DNA from: Topomyia yanbarensis
Lineage: Eukaryota; Arthropoda; Insecta; Diptera; Culicidae
Direction: 5' to 3'
Length of the DNA stretch: 64,000 bases
Assembly: GCF_030247195.1 (NCBI RefSeq)
Contig: NC_080672.1
Location: 86,883,113-86,947,112 of the forward strand
Each line of letters begins with the position of its first letter. Position 1 is the stretch's first letter. Shown here piece by piece: positions 31,720 to 43,389 of this stretch. The translations under genes and the position numbers were made by a program. The notes under the pieces were generated by a model that searched no databases, had not been told where the DNA came from, and worked only from the letters and a program-made list of their open reading frames with translations.

Positions 31720-32555
31720 CTTCCCTCAGCGTGGGAGTTGGTTCATTCCCGTCCTCAACTGCACTGACGTAGTCAAATCCTCCGTTGCCTTGGTCATCTG
31801 TACCTCCTTTTCCTATCCGTTCAGGTGCTCGTCGAAGTGCTGCTTCTAGCACAGTTGTCCGTCAGCAGGCTCCCGTCCTTATCCCTACATATTTCGGCTT
31901 GCGGCACGAAGCCTTTGCGGGATGCGTTGAGCTTCTGGTAGAACTTCCGTGTATCTTGAGAACGGCACAGCAGTTTCATTTCCTCGCACTCTGCTTCTTT
32001 CAGGCGGCGTTTTTCTTCCGGAAGATCCGTGTCTGCTGCCTCCGCTTCTGTTTGTATCGTTCCACATTCTGTCGGGTTCCATGCTGCAGCATGACCACTC
32101 GCGCTGCATTCTTCTCCTCCAAAACCGCTCTGCACTCCTTGTCGAACCAATCGTTCCGTCGTCTCCGTTCCGTCGTACCCGACAATGTCCTCAACTACGT
32201 TGTTGATGGCTGCTTTCACTGTTCTCCAGCAGTCCTCTAGAGGGGCCACGTCGAGCTCTCCCTCGTCCGGCAGCGCGTATGCAGTGGCGATATCTGGTTG
32301 CTTTAGTCGCTCCAGCTCGTACCGAGGCGGTCGTCGGTACCGTACATGATTAAAGACGGATAGTTTTGGGCGCAATTTAACCATCAACAGGTCAGAGTCG
32401 ATGTTAGCGCCACGATAGATCCTGACGTCGATAATGTCGGAGAAGTGCCGTCCATCGATCAGGACGTGGCCGATTTGCGATTCCGTCTGTAGCGGTGATC
32501 TCCAGGTGTAACGATAAGGTAGGCTGTGCTGGAAGAAGGTGCTACGAAAGGCCAT
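31720..32555 (-). pseudogene. RTE LINE ORF, endonuclease end and linker
   Basis: A largely open frame (31821-32555) reads MAFRSTFFQH, YTWRSPLQTESQIGHVLIDG, DVRIYRGANIDSDLLMVKLR and onward into the endonuclease-RT linker, LEDCWRTVKAAINNVVEDIV and WNPTECG. The endonuclease signature SDHxLL appears as DSDLLMV. Small lesions at about 31830 and in the C-terminal part break continuity with the RT domain. Confidence 0.85.
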
Positions 32556-32595
32556 GTTCGTGGAGGCGGTGAAATGAATGAGTAGAAGGCCGTTC

Positions 32596-32832
32596 TCATT
32601 TGTCAGTTTGTGAGCGCTGAACTTTCCAATCGTCGGTCTGAATTCCTTCTCCTACCTGAGCGTTTAAGTCACCAATGATGATCTTGACGTCGTGGCTTGG
32701 GCAGCGGTCGTATTCTCGTTCGAGCTGCTCGTAGAAACCGTCTTTGTCATCATCGGTGCTTCCGGGGTGAGGGCTGTGCACGTTTATTATGCTGATGTTG
32801 AAGAAACGGCCCTTGATCCTGCACCAAATCAA
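32596..32832 (-). pseudogene. RTE LINE ORF, AP endonuclease fragment
   Basis: GRFFNISIINVHSPHPGSTD and DVKIIIGDLNAQVGEG are typical of the RTE endonuclease (IIGDxNAQ). The homology stops at about 32832, the truncated 5' end of the element. A frame change separates it from the next part. Confidence 0.85.
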
Positions 32833-32835
32833 ATT

Positions 32836-33930
32836 TCAGTGAATGATATAGACATACATCTGTACATCTTCGTATATATCTGTAATCGGATCGGTAGATC
32901 GGAACATATCTGTATTTCTAAAATATTGTAAATGTGTGAAGATTTTAAGAAACCTTGGCAATGATTGGAAGCAAATTATAGGTGTTCATTAGTGATATAG
33001 AACGGCACCCTAACGAATACGCCACAAAATAGAATGACCCTATCTACAATTTGAAACAGCCTGCATTCTTGAAAAGTCTTGGCAAGAATTCACAGAATAT
33101 GCGGAAAACAATTATTTTTTTATATGTGCGCTGTAGGAACGTATGCAAAAATGCTTCTACGTAATTTTGGTTTATATGAGAAAGACAAAAAAGCGTTCTC
33201 CAATTCTTTAATATATTATAGAAACAAGTACAGACTTTCAAATGCAATCAAAATCATCAATTTTCGTTTGCCCCCCTTTGAGATATCGACATTTGAAAAG
33301 TGAGTATTTTTCGGTGAAAATTATATATAATTTTGAACCAGACAAGATAATTTTTTTAAAACTATGTTGGATGCAATTGCGTTTTTAGAAAACGTATCTT
33401 AAAATGGTGCATGGTCCTTTTTGGCTTAACACAGGTCATTTAATAAAAGAACATAACATAGCATACTGTTGGAAAGATCATTTCTTCTTCTATCCAGAAC
33501 ACTCAAAAAATTGAAAATCGGTTGAAAAGAGACCGCGTAGAATTTTGTTTAATGCCGAAAATTCCGAAAAATATATTTTGATAAAAATCAAGATTTTGAG
33601 GGTATACAACATTTTTCATACATTATTTTGTGTTGGATTTGATGAAATCTACAACCTATACTAGGTCACATGAAAAAAATCACTATAGCACCGTGTCGTG
33701 GTAACCTTTTTGTATCTCCACAAACTTTCCGTAATGAGAACCTAATTAAAAATATAATTTCGAGCGACGTGCCGTTACAATATGTCGATCACATAAATGT
33801 TTAGTCAAAACACCATAATTAAAACATTAAACAACAGACATCGGCAATGATTCGCATTATGCAAACACCTTTCCATTCCAGTGTTTATCCATGTGCTTAC
33901 CCAAAAGTACCTAACCGGTAGATTTTGGCA
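32836..33930. other. Unannotated AT-rich DNA
   Basis: There is no recognised gene. Small frames at 33044-33303 occur on both strands without known motifs. Confidence 0.35.
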
Positions 33931-35335
33931 TAACGACCCAATCAATTAGTGCCCATCACCGCCCCGGCCGGCGCGGTGTGGTGTGCTGCAGTGCAATGAA
34001 AAGTCCCCTCGCGCCAGGGTCCGCTGGTGCTTGAACTACTTTTGGGTGGGGGCTCTAGTCGGGGGGAGTTTGCTCGCGCAATAAATCATGCCAATTCATG
34101 CCAATCTCGGTAAGGGTTGGTTTGGTAGGTACCACATTCGGTTTTTTTTTATTGAGACTTGTTATGGCACCAAAACTTTTGCATTAACAAACACGAAAGG
34201 TGCTCCAGCAGTGTAACCAGCAGTGTTGGTCGGTGATCGGAACGTAAGGTTTGCATTTCCAGGCAGCGCACCCCCGGATCGTTTCCATTCATCGATGGTC
34301 GTGATCAATATTTTGTGGTTTATGAACCATTTGGCTGTGCTGTGTTAGGTACGTTTGCGTAATGTTTCTTACTTTGAGAGGTGAGGTAATATAATTCGTC
34401 CGTATTGAATTAGGGACAGGTGGATATTTTAGGTGAGGAATTCATCGTTTTCTTCGGATCGTTGATTGTCCTTGGCGGAAGTCAGCTTCAACGAGCAGTA
34501 GACCATCAATGCGTCAAATACTCGTCAAGGTCGGTTTTTGCTAGTGAAGCTAGCTCTGGTTTATATTTCCGACCTGCCCGCTGTTCCACAAGGGTGATCA
34601 TTCCGAAGCCAAAGGCGCGAAGAGATACCGTTCAGCGTTGAAAGGCGGAACAATGGCTGAACTTGATTTTCAATTCTACGTCGCCAGTGCCACCAAAAAT
34701 GATTGATAGAAGGCTAAGTTACTCAACTGATCGTTTTATGATGGTTAATTTGCTCTATTGACCAGTTGAAGGTAGTAGAATATCCGAGCTATTGACAAAC
34801 AGTCGACTTTCTTGTCTTCACAGTTCTTCGACGTGGTAATTGAAATACACACTGTTTAAACGCTAGTGACTTAAAGTTCGTGTGACTAAAGCTACATTAT
34901 TTATCAGTGTAGTGAAAAGTGAAAATATCTGCATCGTTTAGCTGTTACATCGAGACAAAATCCAAACAATCTAAACATGTAGTTTATAGAGGATTAGTGC
35001 GTCAGCCTGCGGATTGCTGAATTGTAATTCAAGTGTTATTGTCAACCGATAAGCTTCGCTCTATTTTTCATTCGAAGTACAAAACTGTCTTCAACTGTTT
35101 TCAATCAAATGGTCTTCTTTTTTACGTTCAACATGCCGCTTGTTGTGTGATAGTTCGAGATTAGTGAAATACCTGGAACAAACTACTACAGGCTTATAAT
35201 AGTCCTTTGCGGTTAGCGTAGAACCGTAGCAATACTGAATGTATATCTAGCTGATTGCGGCCAAACGACGTACTATTCTCGACCGGTTTGACGCAGATAA
35301 CTCGACCGTTCGTCTAGCAGTTCCGCGGTAATTTT
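33931..35335. other. GC-richer unique DNA, possible host regulatory/5' UTR region
   Basis: The segment contains GCCCCGGCCGGCGCGG around 33961 and no match to other parts of the window. At 34911 TCAGTGTAGTGAAAAGTGAA looks like an arthropod initiator followed by the AAAGTG-rich start common in insect 5' UTRs. No coding exon could be identified. This could be a promoter or conserved non-coding DNA on either strand. Confidence 0.25.
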
Positions 35336-35344
35336 GAGTTCACG

Positions 35345-35645
35345 ATGCCTAAGAAGTCAGCGACTACAATTGGAGTTACTAGTATGGTTCTCAATCTTCT
35401 CTAAAGCGTCCCGGAGTACTTCGTGAGTTGGTGGTGCACTTGGCTGTAGCACGCTTAGGTTCCGCTTCACGGACTGTACCAGCCACTCCCACGCTATACC
35501 TATGCGGGGGAGGTTAGTGAATGAAAGTCCAATCAGTTTGAGCCGTGGTGAACTCTGGTGCCTCAACTGGTCGTGATTCCGATAAAGTCAGCTGTAGCTC
35601 CTCTTTAACGTGTTGGAAGATGGTTCCACGGTCGCTGTAGCAAGT
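35345..35645 (-). pseudogene. BEL/Pao LTR-retrotransposon integrase remnant
   Basis: On minus the translation gives YSDRGTIF, then after a frame change WEWLVQSVKRNLSVLQPSAP followed by PTHEVLRDALEKIEN. These correspond to the integrase core (DxGTNF block and the WERLVQSVK...EVLRTAL...VEN block) of BEL/Pao elements. The segment has at least one frameshift and a stop, and no LTRs were recognised nearby. It is an isolated relic. Confidence 0.75.
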
Positions 35646-35649
35646 TCAA

Positions 35650-36374
35650 GGTGGAGCTTCAATTTTTCGACGGTTTTCAGCTTCCTGGGATTCGGGAAAT
35701 AAATAAGATATTTCTCGGGAAATCTCGGGATACCTGGAATGCAGAAGAAACATGAAAATGAATCGTATTCTTGTAAACAAAAGAATGAATTGAAAAGTTC
35801 TCAAACGGTCAAACCCGATTGATTGCATATGTATTTCTTTGCTAAAAAAAGTTTTCAAAAGATGTCGATTTGGTGGAAAAAATTAGAATTCGTGGTAGAG
35901 CATTTTGATGGGTTTTGGTCAATTCAATGCAAAACGCCTTTAGTCATCTTATACATTGGATAAAATGATTCAGGTGCTCCTGGGTAGTGTACGGTTATTT
36001 CCAATCAAGTGGAAACGATATATATTGAATTCGTTTCCGTCATAGTAGGATCAGAACCTCTCCGAATTAAGATTGATTTAAAATCAAGCTAATAATGAAT
36101 GCACTACGCAGCTAGAAAAGAAGTGTACCAGGTATTTCATGTTTATATTCGTGCGAATATCCAAATTGCGAGATTTCAAGGCTATTCATCCGCATCCTCG
36201 TAAGCGACATTAAATGCATGGATGCACAAATCGTGATAAAATCGATAGGGTAATTTCAGGAGAGATGCCGCGTCGGGTGAGATGCCACATTCTCAATATT
36301 GTAAGTGTTGGCCAGCCCCAGTCGTGAGCACTTCTGAGACTCCCTGAAACAAAGACTTCAGGGTTGGCACGCGT
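35650..36374. other. Unannotated DNA
   Basis: No supported gene. It is the left flank of the hAT-like foldback. Confidence 0.35.
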
Positions 36375-36382
36375 ATCCTGAA

Positions 36383-38160
36383 TAGGGTGTCCCAAAATGG
36401 CATCATGTTAAAAAAGTCATCGGGCTCACTTCTTAAATGAAAGGTTAGGGTATCAGGACCACTTTCTTCTTCGGAGTGATTTTGTTAAAACGCTCCCTAC
36501 TACTGGCGAATTTTGATTTTTTGTAAAATGGGCCGATTTTGGGTAAAATTTTTAATTCATGCTTGTTGAAGTGCTCCTGAACTGTCTTAATTTTTTCAGT
36601 ATTTTTTTATGTTTCTGGAGATCCAAATGGAGAAGTTTGGTTAGTTAGTTTGCACAAATTGTGGATTATAAGAGCGGCAGAGCCTTTAAAACTTGGTAAA
36701 AAGTGTAATTTTTGGTGCTTTTCATTAGTTTTTCTTCAAAACTGGGTATCTACAAAATTTTAAAAGTGTAGAAAACACTTCAAATAGTTGAGCCAAATAT
36801 AGCGGCGTAGTTTTGCTGAAGAAAGTGTATAGCTACCGCTAATGGGTTATGAGTTATATAAGTTTTTGTTATATAACCTTCGACATTTTTAGCAATTCAT
36901 CAAAAATAATAATGTTCAAAAAAATAAAACAATTTAAATATGCTTAGACCACATATTGTTTTTTTTTTTTGAAAATAGAAGGAAAATGATTTAAAACGGC
37001 GTTTTCTGTTTGTCTTTAGTGCGTCAGAATCGGGTTTAATGAGAATTTGATGAATTGTTGTACCATCAATTATAAAAATAATGATAACTTTACTAATGAT
37101 GCCAAATCTTTAATTATTTTCTGAAAAGTTAATTCTCCATAATTACTTCTTGGAGGCTTATTCACCAAAATTATTGTACTAGAAGATGCGCTGTATTCTG
37201 TTGTGAAACTTTTTCGAAAATACAAAGCCCTTCAAAATTGACTGTTTCGGAATTGCGTGATCTAAAACGTAAAGATCAGTTTTTTACCATTCACCCCACC
37301 CTTCTGCATTTTTTTCACTCTAAGGTACTTAACATGGAAATGAGACTTTATATACAAAATCTGAATGCGTTAACCAATTCGGCATACAAATATACGCCAT
37401 AACATGCCACTAACTGGACATATTTGTTTAATTTTCATGATTTTCAACCGCACTAGTTGGTTATTAATATACTAAATGATTTAAAAAAAAAATCGTCAAA
37501 TGCTAATAAAAACCGATTCTGATGTAGTAGAGACAAGCAGAAAATGCCATTTTTCATCATTTTCCTCCTATTTTACGAAAAACAAAATGCGGACTAAGCA
37601 CACTGAAATTGTTTTATTTTGTAGAACAGTGTTATTTTTTATGAATAGCATAAAATATCAAAAGGTTATCTAGCAAAAATTTAAATAACTCATACCCCAT
37701 TAGCCGTAGCTATACACTTTCTTCAGCAAAAATACGCCCCTATATTTGACTCAACTATTTGAAATGTTTCCTATACTTTTAAAATTTTGTAGATACCCAG
37801 TTTTGAAGAAAAACTAATAAAAAACACCAAAAATTAAACTTTTTACTAAGTTTTAAAGGCTCTGATGCTCTTATAATCCACAATTTGTACAAACTAACTA
37901 ACCAAACTTCTCTATTTGGAACTCCAGAAAAATAAAAAATGCTGCAAAAAATCTAAGACAGTTCAATAGCACTTCAACAAGCATGAATTTGAAATTTTAC
38001 CCAAAATCGGCCCATTTTACATAAAATCAAAATTCGCCACTAGTAGGGAGCGTTTTAACAAATTCACTCCGAAGAAGAAAGTGGTCCTGATACCCTAACC
38101 TTTCATTTAAGAAGTGAGCCCGATGACTTTTTTAACATGATGTCATTTTGGGACACCCTA
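36383..38160. mobile_element. 1,778-bp hAT-like foldback with perfect 8-bp target duplication
   Basis: The element starts TAGGGTGTCCCAAAATG and ends with CATTTTGGGACACCCTA. The arms are about 510 bp (36383-36895 and about 37655-38160) and roughly 90 percent identical by eye, around a spacer of about 760 bp. ATCCTGAA lies on both sides (36375-36382 and 38161-38168), the 8-bp duplication expected for hAT transposases. The spacer has no transposase, but 37120-37260 resembles the repeat at 12575-12620 and 13480-13570, so it contains other repeat material. Non-autonomous. Confidence 0.93.
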
Positions 38161-38168
38161 ATCCTGAA

Positions 38169-39235
38169 GTTTCGCAGGTCGCATAGAAATGCCCGTTTAG
38201 CTGATTCAAGCTCTACTTTTATTCTCCTCACTTTCATAAACTCCTTCTTCTATCTCTTCCACTTCTTATTCTATCAGACCTTTTTTCGCTGCTTAACCAC
38301 CTGATTCTCCTTCTACTGTCAAGCTCCCGTTCTCCTTTCCACCGCGTCAACGGCCTTTGCCGTCCACTGGAACCGATGAAGAGGTGGCGATCTTCGGTGT
38401 CGTTGGGTTACACCAAGGATTGTTGCGGCCTTGCTCCTCGGCTAATCGATGGCAAGCTGGAATGCCCGGAAAAATGGCGTGGCGTGATATAAAGCGTACC
38501 GCCAACGAACGTACTGCGTGTCCTATACATTTTTAGCAAAAACTGCGGTGTCCTGTGAGTAACAGAACAAGAATGGTTCAGTGACCTAACGGGTTATTCG
38601 GGGTTTTTATGGGCAATGATGTTATCTTGGGACTTTACCTGTTGTCCACTTGTTCTTCCCAGGATAGAAATTTCACTTATAAATTTTAAGCTCCAATAGC
38701 TGCTTTTTAATCAACTTGACTGTTCGACGCTTTCTGGGTAAGTGCCAGTCTTCTAACCCTTAATCAAAATATGCCTTCGATAAGCCGACCATTTTTTTCT
38801 GCACAGTTCTAATTTTAATTGAGAGACTAGAGTTCCATTTTGTTCGTATCATCTGATTCCCATTTCTTGAAACAGATCGGATGCAAAAAGTTTAAAAAAC
38901 GTATTTTGCAAAACAAGAATGATAAACATTACTTTATTTACATGAAGAATTAAAACTGAACATTATGATTGTGGAAGTGTGAGTGCATTACACGTATTCT
39001 GTTTATACGTAGCCGTATCCATACCGATTTTATTGTATATGAAGGCGACCTCAAATGTACGCGATATTCCTGTATTAGGTCGTAGGATATACGGTAGAGC
39101 TATCACCTTCCATCTCCAGGGCAAAAATGTGTATCTCTCTGAATTTGATAAATATATGTATAAATAGATGCGGACACAAAAAAAAACTTCCACACAAAAC
39201 TTCTGGTCAGTAGAAGTGGAAGATACACGTGCAAA
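38169..39235. other. Unannotated DNA
   Basis: A GC-richer patch lies at 38330-38520 without a convincing frame. The 62-codon and 109-codon frames at 38963-39292 lie on opposite strands and are not supported. The last part is probably the decayed upstream end of the R1-type LINE. Confidence 0.35.
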
Positions 39236-39249
39236 TTCACATACCCCGT

Positions 39250-39470
39250 CGAAAAAGTGGAGAAATGCTTCAATTGTTTTGGCTTTGAACATTTGGCAGG
39301 GCTTGCAAAGTACCTGATAGATCCGGGATGTGTTGGAAATGTCCGAAGATGGGCTATCTTGCGTGAAACTGCACGCAGAGGACGAAGTGCTTGCTTTACA
39401 CTCCAGCGAACGGAAACGACCATCAAACGAGTCGCTTTAAATGCCCTGCCTTCAAGAAGACAACTGCAGA
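39250..39470 (+). pseudogene. LINE ORF1 zinc-knuckle region
   Basis: The sequence translates across frames to EKCFNCFGFEHLA, then CWKCPKMGYLA and a Cys-containing LLYTPANGNDHQTS segment ending KCPAFKK. These are the CCHC knuckles at the C-terminus of R1/LOA-type ORF1 proteins, which bind the element RNA. At least two frame changes and a stop are present. Confidence 0.75.
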
Positions 39471-39489
39471 TCAACGGTAATGGATATAA

Positions 39490-39890
39490 CCCAGATGAAC
39501 CTGAACCACAGTGACACCGTACAACAACTGTTGTGGGAGTCTACGGCAGAAGCTATGTGTGCTGTCAGTTTGATTGCAGAGCCGTATCAAGTCCTTTCTG
39601 ATAAAGATAACTGGGTGGCGGATATATCGGGAATGGCTGTAATACACGTTACGGGCAGATTCCTCATTCAAGAAGTGGTAGAACGCTCATACGAGGGCTT
39701 CATAATCGCCAAAATCAACGGCGTCCTCGTGTGCAACTGTTACGCTTCTCCAAGGTGGAGCAGTTCAGCCTAATGCTGGATCAGTTAACCGAGAAGTTGA
39801 TCGGTCGGAAGCTGGTGGTCATTGGTGGTAACTTCGACGCCCAGGCTGTGGAGTGGAACAGTAGTGTGATCAGGTGATTCGCTACCGTAT
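39490..39890 (+). pseudogene. LINE AP endonuclease domain
   Basis: The frame at 39441-39773 reads MNLNHSDTVQQLLWESTAEA, MCAVSLIAEPYQV and EGFIIAKINGVLVCNCYASP, then after a shift the block that is normally GDFNAW appears as GGNFDAQAVEW. This is the target-cutting nuclease of the R1 group. The loss of the GDFN motif and the downstream stops show it is inactive. Confidence 0.8.
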
Positions 39891-40079
39891 CGGTAAACGA
39901 AACACTGCTGCAGCACGGAAAAGGATGACCGGTGAGCGAAGGTGGAAGACGAAAGTTTTCAACAAAGACTTCTTCGTTGAGGCACTTCCACTGAACGGCG
40001 GCTGATCTATTTTGAAGGATTGTGGCGGCTTGCGACAAAAAAAAAAAATGCCGCGGAAACTGGAACCACGCAATAGACG

Positions 40080-40960
40080 GCGTCCAGCTTACTGGTGGAA
40101 CGAAACGTTTAGTACGCTACGCGCTGATTGTCTCAGAGCCTGAATGCGGTCTCATAGAGTAATATCGGAGCCATATAGAGAAGAGCGCAAGGCAGCGTTT
40201 CGAGGAACTAGAGCTGCTTTAAAACGGTACATCAGTCTTAGCAAGTCAAGGGCTGAAGATAATCGTCGAGGGTCTTTTCCCGAAGAACGATCCAAATATC
40301 TGGCCACCGACACTGTACGGCGAAGAATAAGAAGCAAACACGGACGATCGGTAAGTGACTAACGATGAGCTCGCAGAGGCCTCGAAGCGCCTGAAATCAA
40401 GGAAAATCCTCGGTCCGGATCGAATACCTAACGTGGTGCTGGAAGCTGCGATCCTGACATATCCGGACATGTTCAAGATGGTGCTGCAGAAGTGTTTAAA
40501 TGAAGGCAACTTCCCCGAAATGTGACAAGTACTGGTATTGCTGCCAAAGCCAGGAAGGCTTATATGTCTGCTAGATACACTCGGAAAACTTCTGGACTGA
40601 ATCATCCTTAACAGGTTAATGAAATGCACGGAGGGTGAGCGCGGACTGTCCAAGATGCAGTTCGAGTTCCGCAAAGGAGCATCGACAGTGGATGCAATTC
40701 TAACAGTGCTCGAGAGTGCTGAGAAGGCATCTAAACAAAAGCGAAGAGGAGATCGATACTACGCTGTAGTCACGATATGTGTTAAGAATGCATTTAACAG
40801 CGCCAGCTGAAAAGCCATCGCTGCAGTGCTGCACAGAACTAGGGCTCCCGACTATCTATGCCAGATTCTATTGGAGAGCTACTTCCAGAGCAGAGTGCTG
40901 GATGAACTGCAAATAGCTCACCACAAGACGGAAGTGTGGTTGGTCAGCAACTGCAAAGCG
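40080..40960 (+). pseudogene. LINE reverse transcriptase, N-terminal half, palm deleted
   Basis: Readable blocks are NDELAEASKRLKSRKILGPD with RIPNVVLEAAI (about 40355-40450), FRKGASTVDAILTVLESAEK (40670-40730) and VLHRTRAPDYLCQILLESYF (40826-40890). Immediately afterwards, at about 40905, the text jumps to LQIAHHKTEVWLVSN, which in intact R1-type RT lies well beyond the catalytic FADD. The catalytic palm has therefore been deleted in frame. Several stops occur before this. Confidence 0.8.
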
Positions 40961-41022
40961 GTTCAGCGGATGCCGATTGACGTCGGAGGGCACGTGATTG
41001 CACCGAAGCGTGCAGTGAAGCA

Positions 41023-41750
41023 ATGGGAGTGATAATCGACAACCGGTTGAGCTTCAACAACCTCGTCGACTACACCTGCGAAAAGTCGGTGAAGGCAACG
41101 AGCGCAATATCGAGAATCATGCCAAACGTCGGCGGTCCAATAAACATCACGAGACATCATCTATCTACTGTTTCGTCATCGATACTCCGATATGGTGTTT
41201 CTACTTGGGGTGCTGCGCTGGAAACCATGCGGAACCGTGAAAGGTTTAACAGGACATTCAGGCTGATGACCGTAGGAGTCGCGATTGCGTATAGAACAAT
41301 ATTGTCGGAGGCAGCATGCGATATCGCCGGGATGATCCCCATCTGCATCACTTTGGCTAAGGACGTGGAATGCTACCAGCGGATAAATGCACGTAATGCA
41401 AGGAGACTGGTCCGACCTCGTTGGCGAGGTGGCAGCAGGAGTGAGATAGCGCGGAGAAAGGAATGTGGACCCACCGACTCATCCCAAATGTATCGGCTTG
41501 GGTTCATAGGAAGCATGGTCAGGTGAACTTCCATTTGACGCAGTTTTTGTCCGGAAACGGATGCTTCCGGATGTACCTGTATCAGTTTGGACATGCTTCG
41601 TCGCCCCTTTGCCCGGAGTGCGTGAACGTGCAAGGGACACAGGAGCACGTGGTCTTTGAATGCCCTAGATTCGAAGAAGTTCTAAGAAATATGCCTGGTG
41701 TGACAGTTTACAGTTTCGTCGAAGAGATGTGCCACGACGGGCATATCTAA
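41023..41750 (+). pseudogene. LINE RT thumb and C-terminal Cys motif
   Basis: The frame at 41023-41526 reads MGVIIDNRLSFNNLVDYTCE and AISRIMPNVGGP. A shifted frame at 41463-41750 gives WTHRLIPNVSAWVHRKHGQV, LTQFLSGNGCFRMYLYQFGH and CPECVNVQGTQEHVVFECPR, the Cys-His motif characteristic of the R1-type C-terminus. One frameshift near 41470 separates them. The preservation is better than in the 5' part. Confidence 0.82.
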
Positions 41751-41799
41751 GCACCTATTGGCTGGCCCGTTGAGTATGCTAGATCAACCGCCTGGGACT

Positions 41800-42060
41800 A
41801 GATTGAGTAGATCAGGACGAAACGGGAAGCTAAATGGCTCACGGAAACGAACATCACTATCGGGAGAAATCCACCGCCGAGGAATTAACAGTAGGGTAGA
41901 TTCTAATTGGCTGGGAGCTAACTGGCTCACGAAACAAACATCGATCCAGAGCGATTCCGCCGCCGGAGAACTCTCAGTCGGAGTAGGGTAGTTCACCGCC
42001 GGATAATATAATAGATAATAGAAATTTATCTGTCGGGGAACTCTCAGTCGGAAAAGGGTG
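41800..42060 (+). repeat. LINE 3' UTR with tandem units
   Basis: GAACTCTCAGTCGGAGTAGG at about 41968 and GAACTCTCAGTCGGAAAAGG at about 42038 are about 70 bp apart. AACTGGCTCACG-like blocks precede them. Short tandem units are common in R1/LOA 3' UTRs. Confidence 0.6.
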
Positions 42061-43380
42061 CACTTTACAATACTTTTTCTATTATTTCAAATAGTGGGTT
42101 TAAAATCAGAAAATTAACTTTTTAATGATTCGAGAGAAAGTTTCCCTGTCTTATAGAAAATTGAAGAAAATAAAATTTTAGGAAACTTATGTGAAGACAC
42201 TAAAAGTTTACGTCGTATACTTTTCATTTTAAAATAAATTTACCAAAAAATAGTGTTTCTGTTGGTTTTCTTTCTAAAACTTTTGCAGTTTTGATTTTTC
42301 ATTAAGATCACTTTAGAAATATTTTCAGATATTTTGAAGTAGAACAATTTGTCCTAATATATCGAACCTCTAGCTTCTCTTGTTAGAATGTTACATATAC
42401 TTTTTACTAAAAATAAACTTTTTTTTTTGAGTAAATATTGCAAAATAGAAAAAAAATCGTATTTGCCATTTGCTGGTGATCTATACTACAAAACATGCTA
42501 TTTCATATGACAGCAACGGTATTTAATGTGAAGTGCCCTAATCTAGATAATGTTATTTGAAAAAGTTATATTTTTTTTTATATAAAAGTACTCATAACTT
42601 TGAAACGAAAAAAGTTGAGTAGTTGGTGTTTTAAAGCAAATTATGCCCCATAAAATAATCTTCAAGTTGTTGCAAGGGTACTTTAGTGTAAAATAAATAC
42701 TACAAAAGTTATAGAAATAAATCCGTTTTTTAAGATACACCCTAAAGCTTACACTTGGATTTCTCGTGCAATGGAAAGGATAAAAGCTAGAGCTTCAGCA
42801 AATTTGTCTAAAATGTGTTGCTGTACAACTTCATCGAAGACAGTAAAGCTCTATCTTGAACCGTTGAAAAGTTCAATTTTAAATATTGCTAAAATTAGAG
42901 TTACCCTAGCATATATTTGAACAAAAAGAAGGGCCTTGCAAAGTAGAACAAACATATTGTGAGGCTAAGTCATTTAATTTTGGCAAAAATTTAAAATTCC
43001 TGCAAAACTCACATTCTGAAAACGAACAAAGACCAAACATACCAAAAGATTCTAAGTATAAATGAGAGCCTCTCTTTGTTTACTTTCTACTATTACTTAA
43101 TAACTCGGTCGCTTTTATATTAGCAAGATATACTAGTCGACATCAAAGTCGATATATACTGAAACAAATTCAAAAAGTTTGATGATGACGCCGTAATTAT
43201 AGAAAAAGAAAATAAACATAAGAGCATTCATTTGCACTTACGACCATTTGACATGTTTGCCTAGAAATTTCTTTCGATTGACATTTTGCGGTACCTTCAC
43301 ATTAAAATGAACATTTTGTAAATATCATGCCTTCTTATGCCCATCCACTTGTTCTCTTTCGCATTATAGCAACTGTCACT
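42061..43380. other. Unannotated AT-rich DNA
   Basis: No gene. The stretch at 42731-42910 (ACACCCTAAAGCTTACAC to TTACCCTAGC) with CTTCATCGAAGACAG looks like decayed MITE sequence similar in style to other copies here. Confidence 0.35.
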
Positions 43381-43389
43381 GATTTTTTT

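Larger units (their letters stand above)
29905..32835 (-). mobile_element. 5'-truncated RTE-clade LINE (JAM1-like) with two nested insertions
   Basis: Read on minus, the element contains the end of an AP endonuclease domain (32832-32400), the linker, reverse transcriptase (31460-30700) and the C-terminal region (30688-29939). It then ends in a short AATAAATGAATGAA-like tail near 29905. Homology is to the RTE clade; JAM1 is the Aedes member. The 5' end is lost at about 32835, as usual for incomplete reverse transcription. Two elements are inserted in it: a SINE at 30711-30850 and a TTAA-flanked MITE at 31516-31715. The RT active site is FADY instead of FADD and there are frame breaks, so it is dead. 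Confidence 0.88.
39236..42060 (+). mobile_element. R1-type non-LTR retrotransposon, internally deleted
   Basis: In order on plus: CCHC knuckles of ORF1 (39250-39460), AP endonuclease (39490-39880), a frameshifted RT N-terminal half (40340-40905), an in-frame junction where the RT palm is missing, the RT C-terminal half and cysteine motif (40905-41750), and a 3' UTR with tandem GAACTCTCAGTCGG units up to 42060. The order fits R1-clade LINEs. Many stops show it is old. Confidence 0.82.
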
